From: Plutella xylostella
Taxonomy: Eukaryota; Arthropoda; Insecta; Lepidoptera; Plutellidae
DNA length: 64,000 nucleotides
Reading direction: 5' to 3'
Assembly: GCF_932276165.1 (NCBI RefSeq)
Contig: NC_064012.1
Location: 6,703,501-6,767,500 of the forward strand
The notes under the pieces: model-generated
The model's input: only the letters and a program-made list of their open reading frames with translations
Told to the model about the DNA's origin: nothing
The model's database searches: none
Shown: one piece after another, positions 26,540-38,438 of the stretch
How the letters are laid out: the number at the start of each line of letters is the position of its first letter
Position numbering within the stretch: the stretch's first letter is position 1
Translations under genes and position numbers: made by a program

Positions 26540-27414
26540 ACAGTGTTTATTTTTACCCGCAGAACGTAGGAAACGTTGACTTTATTTATAGGATTATAGG
26601 TACTAGAAACAGCTTATACATTGAGCACCCAAACCAAACCAGATCATACAGCATAGGTACTATACAGCACACATTATAAAATGGACTAGGTACTTACCTA
26701 CTTTTTATTTTTATCGAAGAAGAGGGACATTGTGACTTTTAACTAACTTTTAGCCAGAAATGAACCTTTCAGCAGGATAATAAATTTAGATACAAGGGGA
26801 AATGAAATTGGAATAGCAAGGGAAAATAACATTGATTAAAATATAATGCACCTATTCACAAAAGTACATATAATAACTTTCGCAAAAAAAAACACTTTGT
26901 CGTAATCCTCGAAATACAATCGCAAAGTTGCAATAAATACTATTTATGTATGTCATTCAAAATAAAAAAAATCCGCAATCGCTAAGCAAACTTAAAAAAG
27001 CACGCTCTACTTTAATCTTTTCGCTTAGCCATAGACGGGTAAAAACACATTGAAATCTGTCCATCCTCACCATCAAACATAGTACAACGCGGACTCGGTT
27101 GGACCATTCATCCTCAATGCCATCAACAATATAAAAACCACATTTCCTCTTTCATAAAAGCATCGCCCAGGAAGCCTACCCAGCCCTCATCAATAACCGC
27201 AAGGTAACGTCTAAGATCGTCGGTCCAGTATATGCATGTTCCTTTAAATGTATGTTCAGTAACAGCTCGATTCAAAATCTATAGGTGCTGAAGCCATGCC
27301 ACTACACGCATAAAATAAAACTCATTATGTGTACAATTTTATATCATTTTTATATATTTTTTGTTAATAAAATCCATAAGTATGATGCAAGAACCCAGAT
27401 GAAAGTCCAAAATC
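26540..27414 (-). other. Probable 3' UTR of peroxidasin
   Basis: No coding sequence on either strand. The minus-strand stop of peroxidasin is at 27415 and the nearest clear minus-strand AATAAA signals lie at 26581-26586 and 26546-26551, which would give an 830-870 nt 3' UTR overlapping or abutting the end of the convergent gene. Extent is inferred. Confidence 0.45.
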
Positions 27415-30400
27415 TCACACATTCCTGTCGTCCACCTCGTTACTGCACGTTTCACAATCGGTCCAGGGCGTGAAGTCTATACCAGGTATATCCTCACACG
27501 CCATCAGCCCGCCCTGCAGCTCCGGCAGAAGGAACACATTTTCCGCTACCGTGTCTATGTTGTCCCCATTGTCACACAGAATCCGGGCAAAACTCGTCTG
27601 TTTTATCTGCTCCAGTTGCTGAGGGGTGAACACCGACGGGTTTTCATACCAGAACCGGTCGCCGGCGCGGAGCCGCTGGAACTGCTCCAGCAACAAGCAC
27701 CTGAATAGAGGCCCCACCTTCCCGCCCTCCACCTGGTCCTCCAAGATACCCCCCACCCACACGTCAATGTTTAGAGGAGTTCCGTAGAGCTCCTTCAGCT
27801 TTTCCCGCACCCCAGCATCAGAAATCTCACCCCGCAAATCGTCGAAGGTTTCCACAGTCGACATGTTGCAGATCTGACGCCACTTCACGTAAGGCGGGAT
27901 TGCGTGGTCTCGACCTCTTTGCACATTGATTGCTGCTAAATCTAAAGCAACTGCGTGAGCCGTGTGGAACAGTTGCTCAGTTAGCTCGGAGTTCAGGTTC
28001 TGCGTCGGAGTTTTCAGTTTAGCTGGCGTGGTGAACATTCCCCGGAACAACGGGTCCACTCCACCTTCGTCGATCAGTCTGTATGGAGCGAAGAATGCGT
28101 GACGCAACTGCAGGTGCCCCTGGGGTATCGGCTCGAAGTTCTCATCATAGCGATGCAGCACCGGATTGATCATCGAGTGGCCGAACCTAAGAGCAGCTGT
28201 CGAAAACACATTAGATATCGATGGATTCAGATTACTATCGTAACCTTTGTATTGCCCTAGTTTTTCATACCCTTCAGGCCCAATAACCAGAGGTAGCCAT
28301 TGCTCGTAAGTTATAAACTGCATCTGAGCCCCGACAATGCTTCTAGCTTGTTGGTAAGTTTTATTCCCGTGCCAGTCGGGGTTCAGCGTTTTTAAAATGG
28401 ATGCTATTCTATTGTGTTCCCTCACAAATATGGTGTGCATGGCGGCGAGGCCGATCTGTTCGTTGGCGCGGATGTCGCCGGCCACGAAGCAGTTGCGGTT
28501 GCTGGTGTCCACGTCGCGGTTTATGCGGCAGTCCATGCCGTTCACTCCGATGGTAGGCAACAACGGCTTCTTCCCAGGGAAACTAGCCCCGACCCTCAGC
28601 AACCCCTCGTTGGGAGTCATGTCCCGGAGGTCCTCTGCTACGATCCTTTCGAATCCGTATACTTGCGATGCATCAATAAACGACGTTAACTGATTGATTT
28701 GTTCCCTCGGTTGGAGACTTCCAAAGAGCACGGAAGTCATGCCGGATCCACATACGGAGCTGGTTCTAACGAAGTCTATGCATCGTCTGTTCGTAACTCT
28801 GGGGTCGTTAGGCGGCACATCTATAGGGAAGCATGGCGCAGCATAGTCGCATGTTTTCTTGCAGTCGACTCCGTCCCAAGTTTGAGAGCTCACCGATGGC
28901 AACTGGTGATCCAGATCGTGATCCAGCCATTGTCCCCACTGCATGGTCATATGGGTTATCTCCACATCCTCAGTGATTTCCTTGGTAGTTATAATTTTGG
29001 TAGAAACGAGCCTGGCACTTGGTAACTTGTAGTTATTGTATAGGATATCCTTGTTCCAGCCAACCGGTTCGCTGAAGCCGTTCTCGTAGATAGGGGGAAG
29101 AATTCTCCGGAATCCAGTCAGTGAGGATCCCCACATGGGATGAGCAAAGTTGTTGCAAGATCCATCGATACTACGATAGTGATTATGATAAGACAAATCC
29201 GAGCAGTTTTTCTGTTCCCTATGGGCGGTGCACCCTGATAGACGCGCTATCACATCCAAGTGCTTTGTTGAAAGTAAATTTTGGTAGTCGAAGGGTGCAG
29301 TAGCATTAGCTTTCAATCCAGATTCAATGTAAGTCTTTACTTTAGACAACGTGCGTTCATATATTTCAGCTGCTCGAGCTATATCACGCGCCGGTGCATT
29401 CGGATACTTCGATATTTTGAACAGATCGTGAACTCCAACATTACCGCTGTTATTGTGGAACAGATGCTCTATGGTTCTCGCTATTGCCTGATCCACATCT
29501 CTAGCAGCTTCCGTTAATGCCATGTTAACGTATTCGTCACTGGGTATTCTCTTATTCTTAACAGTTAAGAATATAGACGCGGTATCTCTGCCATATTCGT
29601 TGAAAGCTGAACACTCGTATGTACCCGCATCAGCCAGGGTTAGGTTGTTGATAATTAAATTACCAATGTTAGTGATGTAAATTCTATTATCTCTAATGGA
29701 TGAATCTTCCTCATAAAAGCGTGTTCCATCTTTACGCCACTCTACAGTGGCTGCAGGTTCGCTTTCAATTTCACAAAATAATTGCACTGTGGTCTCTTTG
29801 TAAGCCTCGGTGTCTGTTGGTTTAAGAATGATGTGAGGTTTGATGACGGCCACTTCATTCACAACCAGCTCTGCCGTAACCTCTTTGAATCCTTCAGAGT
29901 TCGTGGCTCGGCAGTGATATAGGCCACTGTCGTCATATGATACTTCTAGGATTGTAAGGTTTTGATTGTAATTCCTCAATATAATATTATCGCTTGCAAG
30001 AAGTTCTGACGTGTGTCTGTACCATTGTATTTCTGGTGTAGGTATGCCTTCAGCTTTACAGCTGATCTCGACGCGATCTCCAAATACTACAGTCTGATCT
30101 GACGGAGTCACAGTGAACACTGGAGCCACTGTAAAAATATATTGGATATTATTTTACATAGGTAGACAAGTAACATAAGAGAAGGAATCAATTATAAAGG
30201 TAGTAAAAATATAACTTACTGAGAACTTCCAGTTTGGCGGATGCCGAGGCCTCTCCGTGGATATTCTCGGCCCGGCACGTGTACTGGCCTGCATCAGCCG
30301 TTTCCACGTTCTCAATATAAATTGAGCCATTTTTCTTCAAGCTAGTACGTTCATTCAACAAGAGCCTTTCGCCGTTGAAGTGCCACGACAAGTGCGGGAC

Positions 30401-33390
30401 CGGGTTCCCTATCGCCTTGCAGTCGAACATGACGGACTCGCCAGCTTTCACCTTCGATTCAGAGGGTACGGCTACCAATATAGGTTTATCTGAAAAAATT
30501 AATATGATCATTGAAGAGAGAGATAAGAGAAGAATTATTGACTATTGGTACCTAGTGTTTATGATTGATTTCAGAGCTCTACGATACAATTTTAATTTCC
30601 GAATGGCATCACATTTACTGGCTCAATAGCGCACATCCAAAAAAAATATAAATTTGAATTGCTCCATTAACGCTCACCTCCATTACTGACGACCATCATC
30701 TTGGCGGGCTTGGACCTGGCTCTCCCGACGGGGTTCCGCGCCACGCACTCGAAGTACCCGAGGTCGGCCTGCTCGGCTCCGTGCACCATCAGACTGCCGT
30801 TGCCCATCACCTCGTACCGCTGGGACTGGAGAGGAATCTCCGCAGAGTCATGAAGCCAGACTATCTCGGGTTCTGGTTCGCCGGCCACCATACAGGTGAA
30901 CATGGCGTCTTCGCCGTATTTCACGATCACGTCTTGCGGCTCTGTCATGATTTCTGGTTGGCCTGGAATGGGGAAAATAGAGAGACGGTAATTATAAAGT
31001 AAATAATTATTTATGAGAGTAGATTGTTTATCAGTACGAATATGTAGGTAGAGAAGGTCCGTGGAGGCGGAAATGAAGAGGGCAGGTCTATCGTGGGCCC
31101 AAGTGAAGGAGGCGGCTCAAGATAGGGAAGCGTGGCGAAGAATGTCTGTAGCCCTAAGCTCCACAGGGGAGTAACAGGACTATAAGTAAGTAAGTAGTAA
31201 TATGTAGGTAGGTACGTATAGGCAAGGTAGACTCATTGACTCCTAGATCAATATAATTACCACTTAGGTACTCAAACTCGAACGTAGTTATAACCACATC
31301 ATAAATGAGGAAAGCCGAACCCAGAGTGCTGTAGCGCATTTTAGGCGAGACCTATTTTCATCATGAATACGCACGGCAATGGAAATCCTTCAGCTCAATA
31401 CTCGCAAGCGCGGCGCCGGCGACGGCCGCTGGCGCGTGGCACGTGGCGTCTAACCGCAGGCCTGTCCGAGCCAGCTGCAGCAGCCAGAGCAGCGCGCAGT
31501 CACACACGAGCGCGTTGCCGTCGAGCCGCAGCGCCCGCAGCCGTCGCCCGGGGAAGGAGCCCGAGGGGAGAGACTCCAAGAGGTTGTGGTGTAGGTAGCT
31601 GTGGGTGAGGGGTTTGGTGGTTGGTTTTATCAGCACAGTACTTACAGATGTATCATCATCATCTTCAATCTTTGTCAACTCACTGCAGGTTATAGGCCTT
31701 CTCCATAATATTATACGGTCCTGTGCTACACTCATCCAGTTTGGTCCAGTTACTCTACTTACGGACCAACGGTCGGCGGTCTACCGACTGATCGATACAG
31801 ATGTACAAGTATATTAATTTATATTCAAACTTATGGTTATTAGTTAACAGATGATCAATAATTATACGCTTATATGTACCTACACGCAATAAACGCTTCG
31901 TAAGAATAACAAATAGTTAGGTAGTAGATATTTGATTAATATACCAATATTTATTTATTTATTTAATAACTTAAAACCTATCATTACAGCTACTCCAATG
32001 CGATAGGCAAGCAAACAGTTTTTAGTTAAAATTAAACATTAACATTAATATAGCTATAGGTAGGTACTTAGTTATCTAAACAGTATTTTAAACTACTAAA
32101 AGGTATTTTAAAGTACTAAGGTGCACTCCTCTAAATTACTAGGTTGTAGGTACATGTAGGAAATACTTACAGTCGGTCGAGCATTGGCAAATTATGGAAA
32201 GTTGCAGGGCTTATGTGTTTGATTTCATTCACGTGCAAGTACCTGGAAATAGAATTAGAACAATGTCACTGGAGCATTCAGTAGGTACAGATATTATTAA
32301 ATGCCACGTAACTCCATAGGTAGTTAAAATTATATTGGGAATTAATTAACCATATCGTTGGAAGACAGCCAGACTTGACGACTAGTGAGTTTTTAGTGGT
32401 AATATATCTAAATTAGCTACTTACTTATACCTAAAGCTGACTGCACTATCTATCTACTCCACCTAACCTAGTTAAACAAACATCACTTACAGTTGCTTCA
32501 AATGCGGCAGTCCGTCGAACACATCTTCGTCTATGTGCCTGATGTGGTTCCTGTAAAGGTACAGGTAGACCAGGCTTCCCAACCCCCGGAACGCCCCGGA
32601 GCGGAGAGCCGGGAGCTGGTTGTCATTGAGCAGGAGTGATCGGAGGGGCGCGATGTGGCTGAACACCCCTGGAGGGAGACTCGAGATGCGGTTGAAGCGG
32701 ACGTCTCTGGAATAGCAATGTTTTTGGAATAAGATATCAATCGTTTTATTGCTAATCAGGGTTCTTCTCCTTCAGGTGCCATCTGCATTATGGCCACTTG
32801 GGCCCGGGAAGTCGCAGCTCGGAATTGGGGTTCACCTCACATTAATTCCCAATACCTACATACTTTGAACGATCTTTCTCACTTGGTTCCACTGTACATA
32901 CCTACCTAATTTAATTTCAGTTACAGATACTGCTGTAGCCAACTATAATATGCACATCGTTTTATGGTTGTAGCCTATGCTGACCAGCACAAAAGCTGGT
33001 ATTTCTAACTCGTCGTTTGTTGTCAGAAGTGGACACCTAATTCATTTAAAATCATTCCCAGTCATCATTCTTTCGGTTTTCAACTATACCTGTATACCTT
33101 AGCGGTTCAAAATGATCATACCTAGTTGGAATCTACTCGTAGGTTCTTCAGTTCCGAAGATAAAGAATTGCGGCCACTAGCCATCTTTCTATGGAACAAT
33201 GATCATAACAATATCTCGGTACTTACAGTGTGAGCACATCCTTGGCAACTTTGGGCACGGCCAGCAGTCCTTGGTTGAGGCACCTCACGATTTTCTTGTC
33301 ACACTCACATTTTAGAGGGCAGTATTTCTGTGGCAGTGAGCTGACTGATCCGAGGATTAGGAAGGAGACTAGGGGGGTGAGAACACGCAT
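27415..33390 (-). CDS. Pxn: Peroxidasin (LRR-Ig-heme peroxidase)
   Basis: Complete gene in seven exons: 33390-33227, 32706-32491, 32242-32171, 31598-31375, 30962-30678, 30489-30220, 30128-27415. All introns are GT-AG, phases join and the sum is 3945 bp (1314 aa). Signal peptide MRVLTPLVSFLILGSVSS; Cys-rich LRR N-cap (about 20-45); LRRs (about 55-175) on exons of 216 and 72 bp; LRR C-cap to about 225; four Ig domains (about 226-320, 321-410, 411-500, 505-600), each Ig1-2 on its own exon; heme peroxidase (about 690-1300). Visible catalytic residues: Gln and distal His in GQWLDHD (His about 814), Arg/Glu in RANE (about 964/967), proximal His in RFGH (about 1061). The family makes hypobromous acid and forms sulfilimine crosslinks in collagen IV of basement membrane. 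The protein ends about 15 residues after the peroxidase Cys pair (CETC), lacking the C-terminal VWC domain of fly and human peroxidasin. Confidence 0.95.
31063..31170 (+). mobile_element. LINE 3' coding fragment in peroxidasin intron 4
   Basis: One frame reads EAEMKRAGLSWAQVKEAAQDREAWRR...STGE-stop, the typical C-terminal end of an insect LINE reverse transcriptase ORF (DREAWRR). It is a dead 5'-truncated copy, opposite in strand to the host gene, in the 412-bp intron between the LRR C-cap exon and the first Ig exon. Confidence 0.65.
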
Positions 33391-33520
33391 GTTGCCCCGG
33401 CGGGAGCAGAGAGCGGAGTGAGCGCGGTGGGTTCAAGGAGCCGATATCTCGGCACTTATCTCCGCTCAGTATGTCACTCATTTGTTATTTTAACTTGTTG
33501 CCGTCCTAAATGATGATAAC
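33391..33520 (-). promoter_or_regulatory. Peroxidasin promoter-proximal region with GATA sites
   Basis: No TATA box is evident upstream of the start codon. Two GATA-type words occur: AGATAAG on the minus strand (33455-33461) and TGATAA on the plus strand (33514-33519). In Drosophila Pxn is a blood-cell marker, and GATA factors drive blood-cell genes, so these sites are plausible; this is inference. Confidence 0.35.
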
Positions 33521-36500
33521 CTTTCCGCTATCGCCACTTCCGGAAGACCCTTTCGGGTTGAAAATTATTAGACCCACATCATTGTTTTGTATTACGTTAG
33601 TATTACTTATGTAGGCTTATAGTCTTGTAGATATTGTACGAGAACAATACTGATACCTAGTGTTGTCTAAATCCTAATTTATCTGGATTACTAATTCAGG
33701 GTACCTACGAAAGGTCTGATATTAAGAAAAACTAATTCGCTCAGCATTTCCTTCTGCCTGTTTAATGACGAAGTTTTGGAGAGCTGACTTTAGATCGGTC
33801 CGTATAGAGCAATCGTGGTGCAGCAGCGTCCCAAGACTTCGCTATTTGGTCTAGCAAGAGTGTCCCCCCGACCATCATCGGCAGTGCAGGCGCAAGGAAA
33901 CACGTTGCAACATTTTATTTTATTGGTATACATACTTTAATGGCGATAGATTAATATTACATTGAATCTTAAACTAACACTGCATGCATGCACACAAGCT
34001 CGGTTGTCGGTACTAGTCGGTAGTCGGTACAATACGGCGAGCCATTTCAATCTCTATACTATTACTTAAGATTATATTCATATTGACACAATAATTGAAA
34101 GTACAAGAAAATGAGATACCATCTACAGACAAAGAGTAATAATCTTAAAATTGTTCACTACTTCAATTTATTTAAATTTAAATTATATTATAAACATACT
34201 TTCAAAGTACCTATAGTACGTAATTAACGTTTAGACAATTATGAATAATTTGTATAGTTATAGTACTTACTTACAACAATACAACTGCTTCAGATGTAAT
34301 GTTAAGTTAAATCTTATTTTATAAATCTGAAGTTATATAAAATGCAGTGGGGTTGTCCCACAGACTCAAAACTTTACTTTAATTTTTATTATTAGATATT
34401 AGTTAAGTAGTACTTATTGAATATCGATACTTGGGGCTGTCATCTAATAGAGATTCAGAAACAGGGGCCATCAGAAAGCCAAGCAAAGTCAGTTAATATC
34501 CGTAGTATCGGGACTCACAGCCCCAGAACAATAATTTACTGTGTTATCATTCGATAAGATACAAAATTACGTTAAGTGAGCCTTTCAAGTGTGATAGTTA
34601 TATTGGTTAAAATATGCTTATTCTAATCTTACTGCTTTAGGTATATTATAGTATGCAATGCAATTAAACACGACTTTGAGGATGCAAGATGTGCTGCTTC
34701 AATCTTTGTTCTAACACTACATTATTGAAAGTTTGATGTGTAGTGTTTTTATTAGTGCATTTGTTGGTAACCATTTGGTCAAGGCACGATATTATTTCAT
34801 CATCAATATCTAATTGCATTGCAAAAGGTAATGTATTTATTTAAATGGTAGGTATGCTATACTACTCGGGAGGTTTCGCCGTGGGGTGCTGATGACAAGA
34901 CCCGTGCCTGCCCCGCTATCTTCTACTCCTAACACTGAAACAGGCTCCGCGGTGGTATGTTGAGCACAACTATCTGTTTATATCATGGTATATGAATCAC
35001 TCGACGTATGATTTAAAAATGGTGGTGCAATGAAATGGAATCTACCTACTAACTATGATGATCTCTAAATGTAGGAAGCAGATGGTTTGATTTTTGATGA
35101 TGTTTATGAATTCGCAGTGATGGTGGTGACGATGGCGGGTGGATGACGTAATGCGGGCGCGAGGCCGGCGACAAGGAGCGCGGCCCGGGGGGCTCTGCTG
35201 CTCCTACTCACTACTTAACTATCAACTAATACCATGCGGGAATGTTTTGATCAACAAACGCTTTGCAATACTTATCCTATACATTTCTGTCTTACATAGT
35301 TTCAATTACTTCTCTAATTCCTTAAGTTTTCTCTAGTGGCAGTGATGGTCAGCGGTTATACGGGAGGGACTTATGTCAACCTTGCCCCAAAAAACCAAAC
35401 AAAAAACACTTATAATTTTGATAAATACCTAAAATTATGTACACTGTTAAGTGTTTACTATTTAACAAACTACTGTTTACAACCTTCTCCCACAAGCCTC
35501 CTTAACCTACAGTAAATTCAATACATTATGTGAATTTACCATGGCCTACTACGGCAATTAAAATTATCTCTAATGTTACATCTCAAACATGTTATACTCA
35601 ATCTATTGGCCTTACACAGGAATATTTATCCTAACACAAGAAAGATAATATTTATTAAAACACTACTTTGCGTTAAACTTGAAAGATTCAAAAAGCTTTA
35701 TTTATTTTTAAAATTTATGCAACACTGCTGAGCTTAACCAGAAACTAGGAAAAGTCTACGCCTAAGAAACTTAATTTAAGCCTGTTTCAGTGAAAACCTA
35801 TACACAGTAGGTAATTCAAACACTTCATAGAGCCTATTTTCCAGGAGATTCATCTTTATAGTCTAGAAGTTAAACCTGTTAGCTTGCTCGCAGTACTCAA
35901 GTAAAAATACAATGCTTTAGATATTCCCCTCCTCTACTCATACGCAAACACCCCCTGAACTACAGGACATTACTTTACATATTCACCGACATTCAATAAT
36001 TACAGGGTAAAAATGACACCCACCCGAAAATAAAAGCACGAGATCAAATACCAATTTTCTCGTATAAACGGACCATCTGAGTTTTATCATTCTCCTTTTA
36101 ACATTAGTCGCCTTTTACGACACCCTGAGTGTAAGGGGTTGGTGCTATTCTATTCTGCCGGCCACCACACGGCTTATGGATGGTTAAATTATTTCGTACA
36201 TTTCGCGAGGGTATCATTTAGATACACCCTGTATAGATATTTCCATTGCTATTCTCGTCAGATGTCATACTAATATGTAAAGTAATTGCGTACAGCAGTG
36301 GCCAGGGTTGGTGAAAATGTTTAATGAATGAAATGAAGTGATGACGAGACTTGTGAAGTAATGATGTGATATAACATGTTATGATTGTAATGACAAGTGA
36401 ATGATAATGATCTTGGTGAAGTCTTTTGATGAGTCCACAGCTGTACGCCAACGGTGATGAAATGATCGATAGATACATAAAGCAGTAAGTGTGAACTTAT

Positions 36501-38438
36501 TTTAAATGAGAACAAAGAAAACTTTGAGTCTTCTGACATGAAAATGCGTTGTTCTAAGTTTGAGTATGTTTGAGCTGCAATATTGTGCCTAAAACCTATA
36601 TGATAAGTTGGTAAGAGAGCCAAGTTATACTAATACGATGGTGGCACGTAGGATTGCCCTATGAATGCGGAATGTTGATGATATTATGAGTTCATACATT
36701 CACGTGCAATGAAGTGCAAATTAGTCGCTGCAGTGAACTACCAATTCCAGGATAATTACTAATATGTCCTATGTGCAATGCAATAGGTAATTTATGCGAT
36801 ATGATGGCCTAATAATTTCAATGTCATAATGTGCCGGCGAAATGTGGGTTGAAATACAGTGAAAGCTTTATTGTAGCACTATTTTGTGAAAATAGTGATT
36901 TTAATACGAAATTTTCGTGAATTATTTCAATTTAAAGCGGTATTCTCTGCAAGTCGTGAAGAAATATCACTCGACCATTGCACTTCATGGCCATGACTAA
37001 ATCTTAAAAATACATTATCAAAATTTTTATGGACTATGAATCACACAATAACATGAAAAACAGTCTTGCAGGCTTTTTCGTTTATCAAAAATTTGTAAAA
37101 TGTAAATTTTCTTTTTATAAACCCATAAAGAGGATTCCCAAAACAGTCTACAAGCACAACTCTTGGGTCTAAATCTAGACTTGTGCTTTAATCTTTTATC
37201 AAAAACTCCACCAAGTTAGCTCTACAGGTTTTCCGTCAGGGTTCCGTCTGCAAGAACAGTTCAAGTCCGAAACTTCAGTTTTTGTCATAAATTTTCGTCG
37301 TGCTTCATAAATACGTGATTTCGAAAGCATGGTCTCTATATTAATTTTTTCAATTTAGTATTAAGTTTTGCATTTCTGACATTGTAATTAATTGAATTTG
37401 AGAAGTGAGGGAACCCTAACTTCGCGCCTGACATTCTACTAATTTCCAATTTAGTTTGACAAATACTTCTAGTTTTAATAATGCCTATTCCATAGGAGAA
37501 TAGCCAAGTGTGCTTAAAATTTAACTATAATTTTAATATTTAATTGTATCTACTATGGTTTATTGAGTATTGGGGGAAAAATATAGTATCAATTGATGTT
37601 AAATTCTGCGGGTTATAAATGTTCCCAGGACTAATTGATTGTCAGTGTCGTTTAACTAACACTGGTACAATTATGTTTATAGTGTATATTTTATTATAAT
37701 TATAACTAAACATACAATTGCTCCTAAACATCAACTACGCTAATGGACATACACTTTTAAGACATTACTATGCTGCTTGAATATTACGCTATACTAAAAT
37801 CGTTGCCTCTTTCCATAAAATCGTAGAATCCAAAGATAAAATCTCATAAAGCTACTAAATGCCGTAAGTAGTATGTCCACGTTGAGAGAATCGCCCCTTT
37901 CTTTCCTTATATTCCTAACGAGTAAAATTATGATTATACCGGTTGAGTACATATTCATATTATATATTAATTATTGAATATAAATGTTTACTATTTAATA
38001 CCTTAACTACGTATATTAGATGCAATGGATCAAAATAAAATTAATGTTTAAAAATGAATTTAAATGAAATGAATTGAATATAAAATGTAATAAAATCAAC
38101 TAACTACAATAATAAGTCTCAACGTTTTTTAAGTAAAGCATTAGAAATCATTAACAATAATGTCACACGCGGACTTACACGATAATGTCACAATGTAATA
38201 TTAATGTTAAAACAATCAACGTATAGCGGGACGCACATACCGCTTGCGACAACTCAAATTAAGGGAAAGACAAATGGATTTACACATTTATGCTTAGGTA
38301 TAAATATGTTGGTACTGTCTGCATACCAACTCGACTACATGTGAATAATTCCTCATTGAGTAGATGTATTGATTAGACTACGTTACATTAGCGGTTACAT
38401 GGTGAGAGTGTCGACGCACGCCTCGAATCTCTGTTCGT
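33521..38438. other. Intergenic DNA and possible long fax 3' UTR
   Basis: No coding exon is seen in 4.9 kb. The part next to fax may be its 3' UTR: minus-strand AATAAA signals occur near 35698 and at 33914-33926 (complement of TTTTATTTTATT). Apart from a LINE-like piece at about 36060-36180 the region is poor in recognisable repeats, unlike the fax introns, which weakly supports a transcribed UTR. Short frames at 36218-36623 lack any motif. Confidence 0.35.
36060..36180 (+). mobile_element. LINE 3'-end-like fragment
   Basis: GTCGCCTTTTACGACA, AAGGGGTTGGTGCTATTCT and CCGGCCACCACACGGC appear in the order seen at the 3' ends of BMC1/L1Bm-like silkworm LINEs as I recall them. Only this terminal part is present. 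Confidence 0.4.

Noticed and set aside
28397..29025. Plus-strand frames across the peroxidasin exon
   Set aside because: Shadows of the peroxidase coding strand.
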